Positions 6,405 through 6,838 of a stretch of DNA of 6,838 bases are shown piece by piece. Source of the stretch: DASUUI01 sp964577965 (lineage in GTDB: Bacteria; Gemmatimonadota; Gemmatimonadetes; Gemmatimonadales; Gemmatimonadaceae); assembly GCA_964577965.1 (NCBI GenBank), contig CAZOAT010000112.1, forward strand, positions 1-6,838, given 5' to 3'. The translations under genes and the position numbers were made by a program. The notes beneath the pieces are model-generated. The model saw only the letters and a program-made list of their open reading frames with translations, searched no databases and was not told the DNA's origin. The first letter of the stretch is position 1. Each line of letters opens with the position of its first letter.

Positions 6405-6838
6405 TTACCGTAGTCGCCTCTCGTTAGCCGTTGGAAACGGTGCTGCCGGGTAGGGTCCGATCTTCTCGACAGTGTACTCGCTGGCCCAGAAGTCGGGTGG
6501 CCCCTCGCTGTCCGGCACCCGATTGCTCACCGGCTTGACGCCGTGCTTGAGGTACGCGGCAATGGCCCACAGCTCGTCGTCGGAGAGATGGCGCCATGCC
6601 GGCCAGGGCATCGGTATTGCCAGGTACTTGGGATTCGCAGGGTGATTGCCCTCGCCTGCCACCGTAGACGTTATCTCCACATCTGGCGTCTCGCCTGGGC
6701 GCAGGCCGAAGCGCAGCGAGTTGAAGATCTGCCGCTCGCTGAAGCGACCCATTCCGGTCGTGTTGTCGGGCGTCAGATTGCGCGGCCGGGTCTTGAACGG
6801 ACCGATCTCGAACTCCAGCTCCTCGCTGCGCATCCCCA
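6405..6838 (-). CDS. Cytochrome c-type protein, N-terminus outside window
   Basis: The frame runs from a TAA at 6405-6407 to the right edge without a stop, so the gene continues beyond the window; the ATG at 6833 is probably internal. Numbered from it, the 142 residues match the C-terminal part of mono-haem class I cytochromes c. RNLTPDNTTGMGRFSERQIF (18-37) is the segment that normally follows the haem-attachment region. M75 in AIPMPWPAW is the likely distal haem-iron ligand, followed by the closing helix LSDDELWAIAAYLKHG (83-98). A Pro-rich tail with NRVPDSEGPPDFWAS (104-118) follows, as in related proteins. The CXXCH haem-binding motif must lie in the missing N-terminal part, so haem binding is inferred. 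Such proteins carry electrons in the periplasm; the partner oxidase or dehydrogenase is not visible. It is convergent with the secreted-protein gene. Confidence 0.85.
   Translation of the reverse strand, partial: GMRSEELEFEIGPFKTRPRNLTPDNTTGMGRFSERQIFNSLRFGLRPGETPDVEITSTVAGEGNHPANPKYLAIPMPWPAWRHLSDDELWAIAAYLKHGVKPVSNRVPDSEGPPDFWASEYTVEKIGPYPAAPFPTANERRLR

Overview
This is a high-GC bacterial window of ordinary chromosomal character. The best lineage guess is Gemmatimonadota (possibly Acidobacteriota). That rests on the serine/threonine kinase: its N-terminus, its RD-type catalytic core and its fusion to a TolB-like region and TPRs are typical of the large kinase families in those soil phyla. 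The base composition and the mono-haem cytochrome fit too, but taxonomy is inference. I see no mobile element, CRISPR array, tRNA or rRNA.

Layout from left to right: (1) the 3' part of a + strand gene for an envelope protein with a Pro/Ala-rich linker and a glycine-zipper segment, open at the left edge; (2) a convergent − strand class I SAM-dependent methyltransferase, with a strong hairpin between the two stop codons; (3) a 270 bp divergent gap holding three imperfect direct repeats at 34-35 bp spacing; (4) a + strand three-helix membrane protein of unknown function; (5) a convergent − strand Ser/Thr kinase fused to a TolB-like region and TPRs, with no membrane anchor; (6) a gap of about 700 bp with no supportable gene but some protein-like out-of-frame stretches, possibly eroded coding DNA; (7) a + strand secreted protein with a clear signal peptide and Shine-Dalgarno sequence, rich in predicted beta strand, with four cysteines in the mature part; (8) a short convergent gap with a 9 bp perfect inverted repeat; (9) the C-terminal part of a − strand cytochrome c-type protein that runs off the right edge.

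Adjacent genes alternate strands throughout, so there is no multi-gene operon and no shared pathway can be argued from context. Three products (glycine-zipper protein, three-helix protein, secreted beta-rich protein) belong to the cell envelope or outside it. The kinase is predicted cytoplasmic. I do not see evidence for an undescribed multi-gene system; the most useful leads are the 1654-1749 repeat cluster, the strand-specific hairpin at 601-634 and the unexplained gap at 4751-5447.
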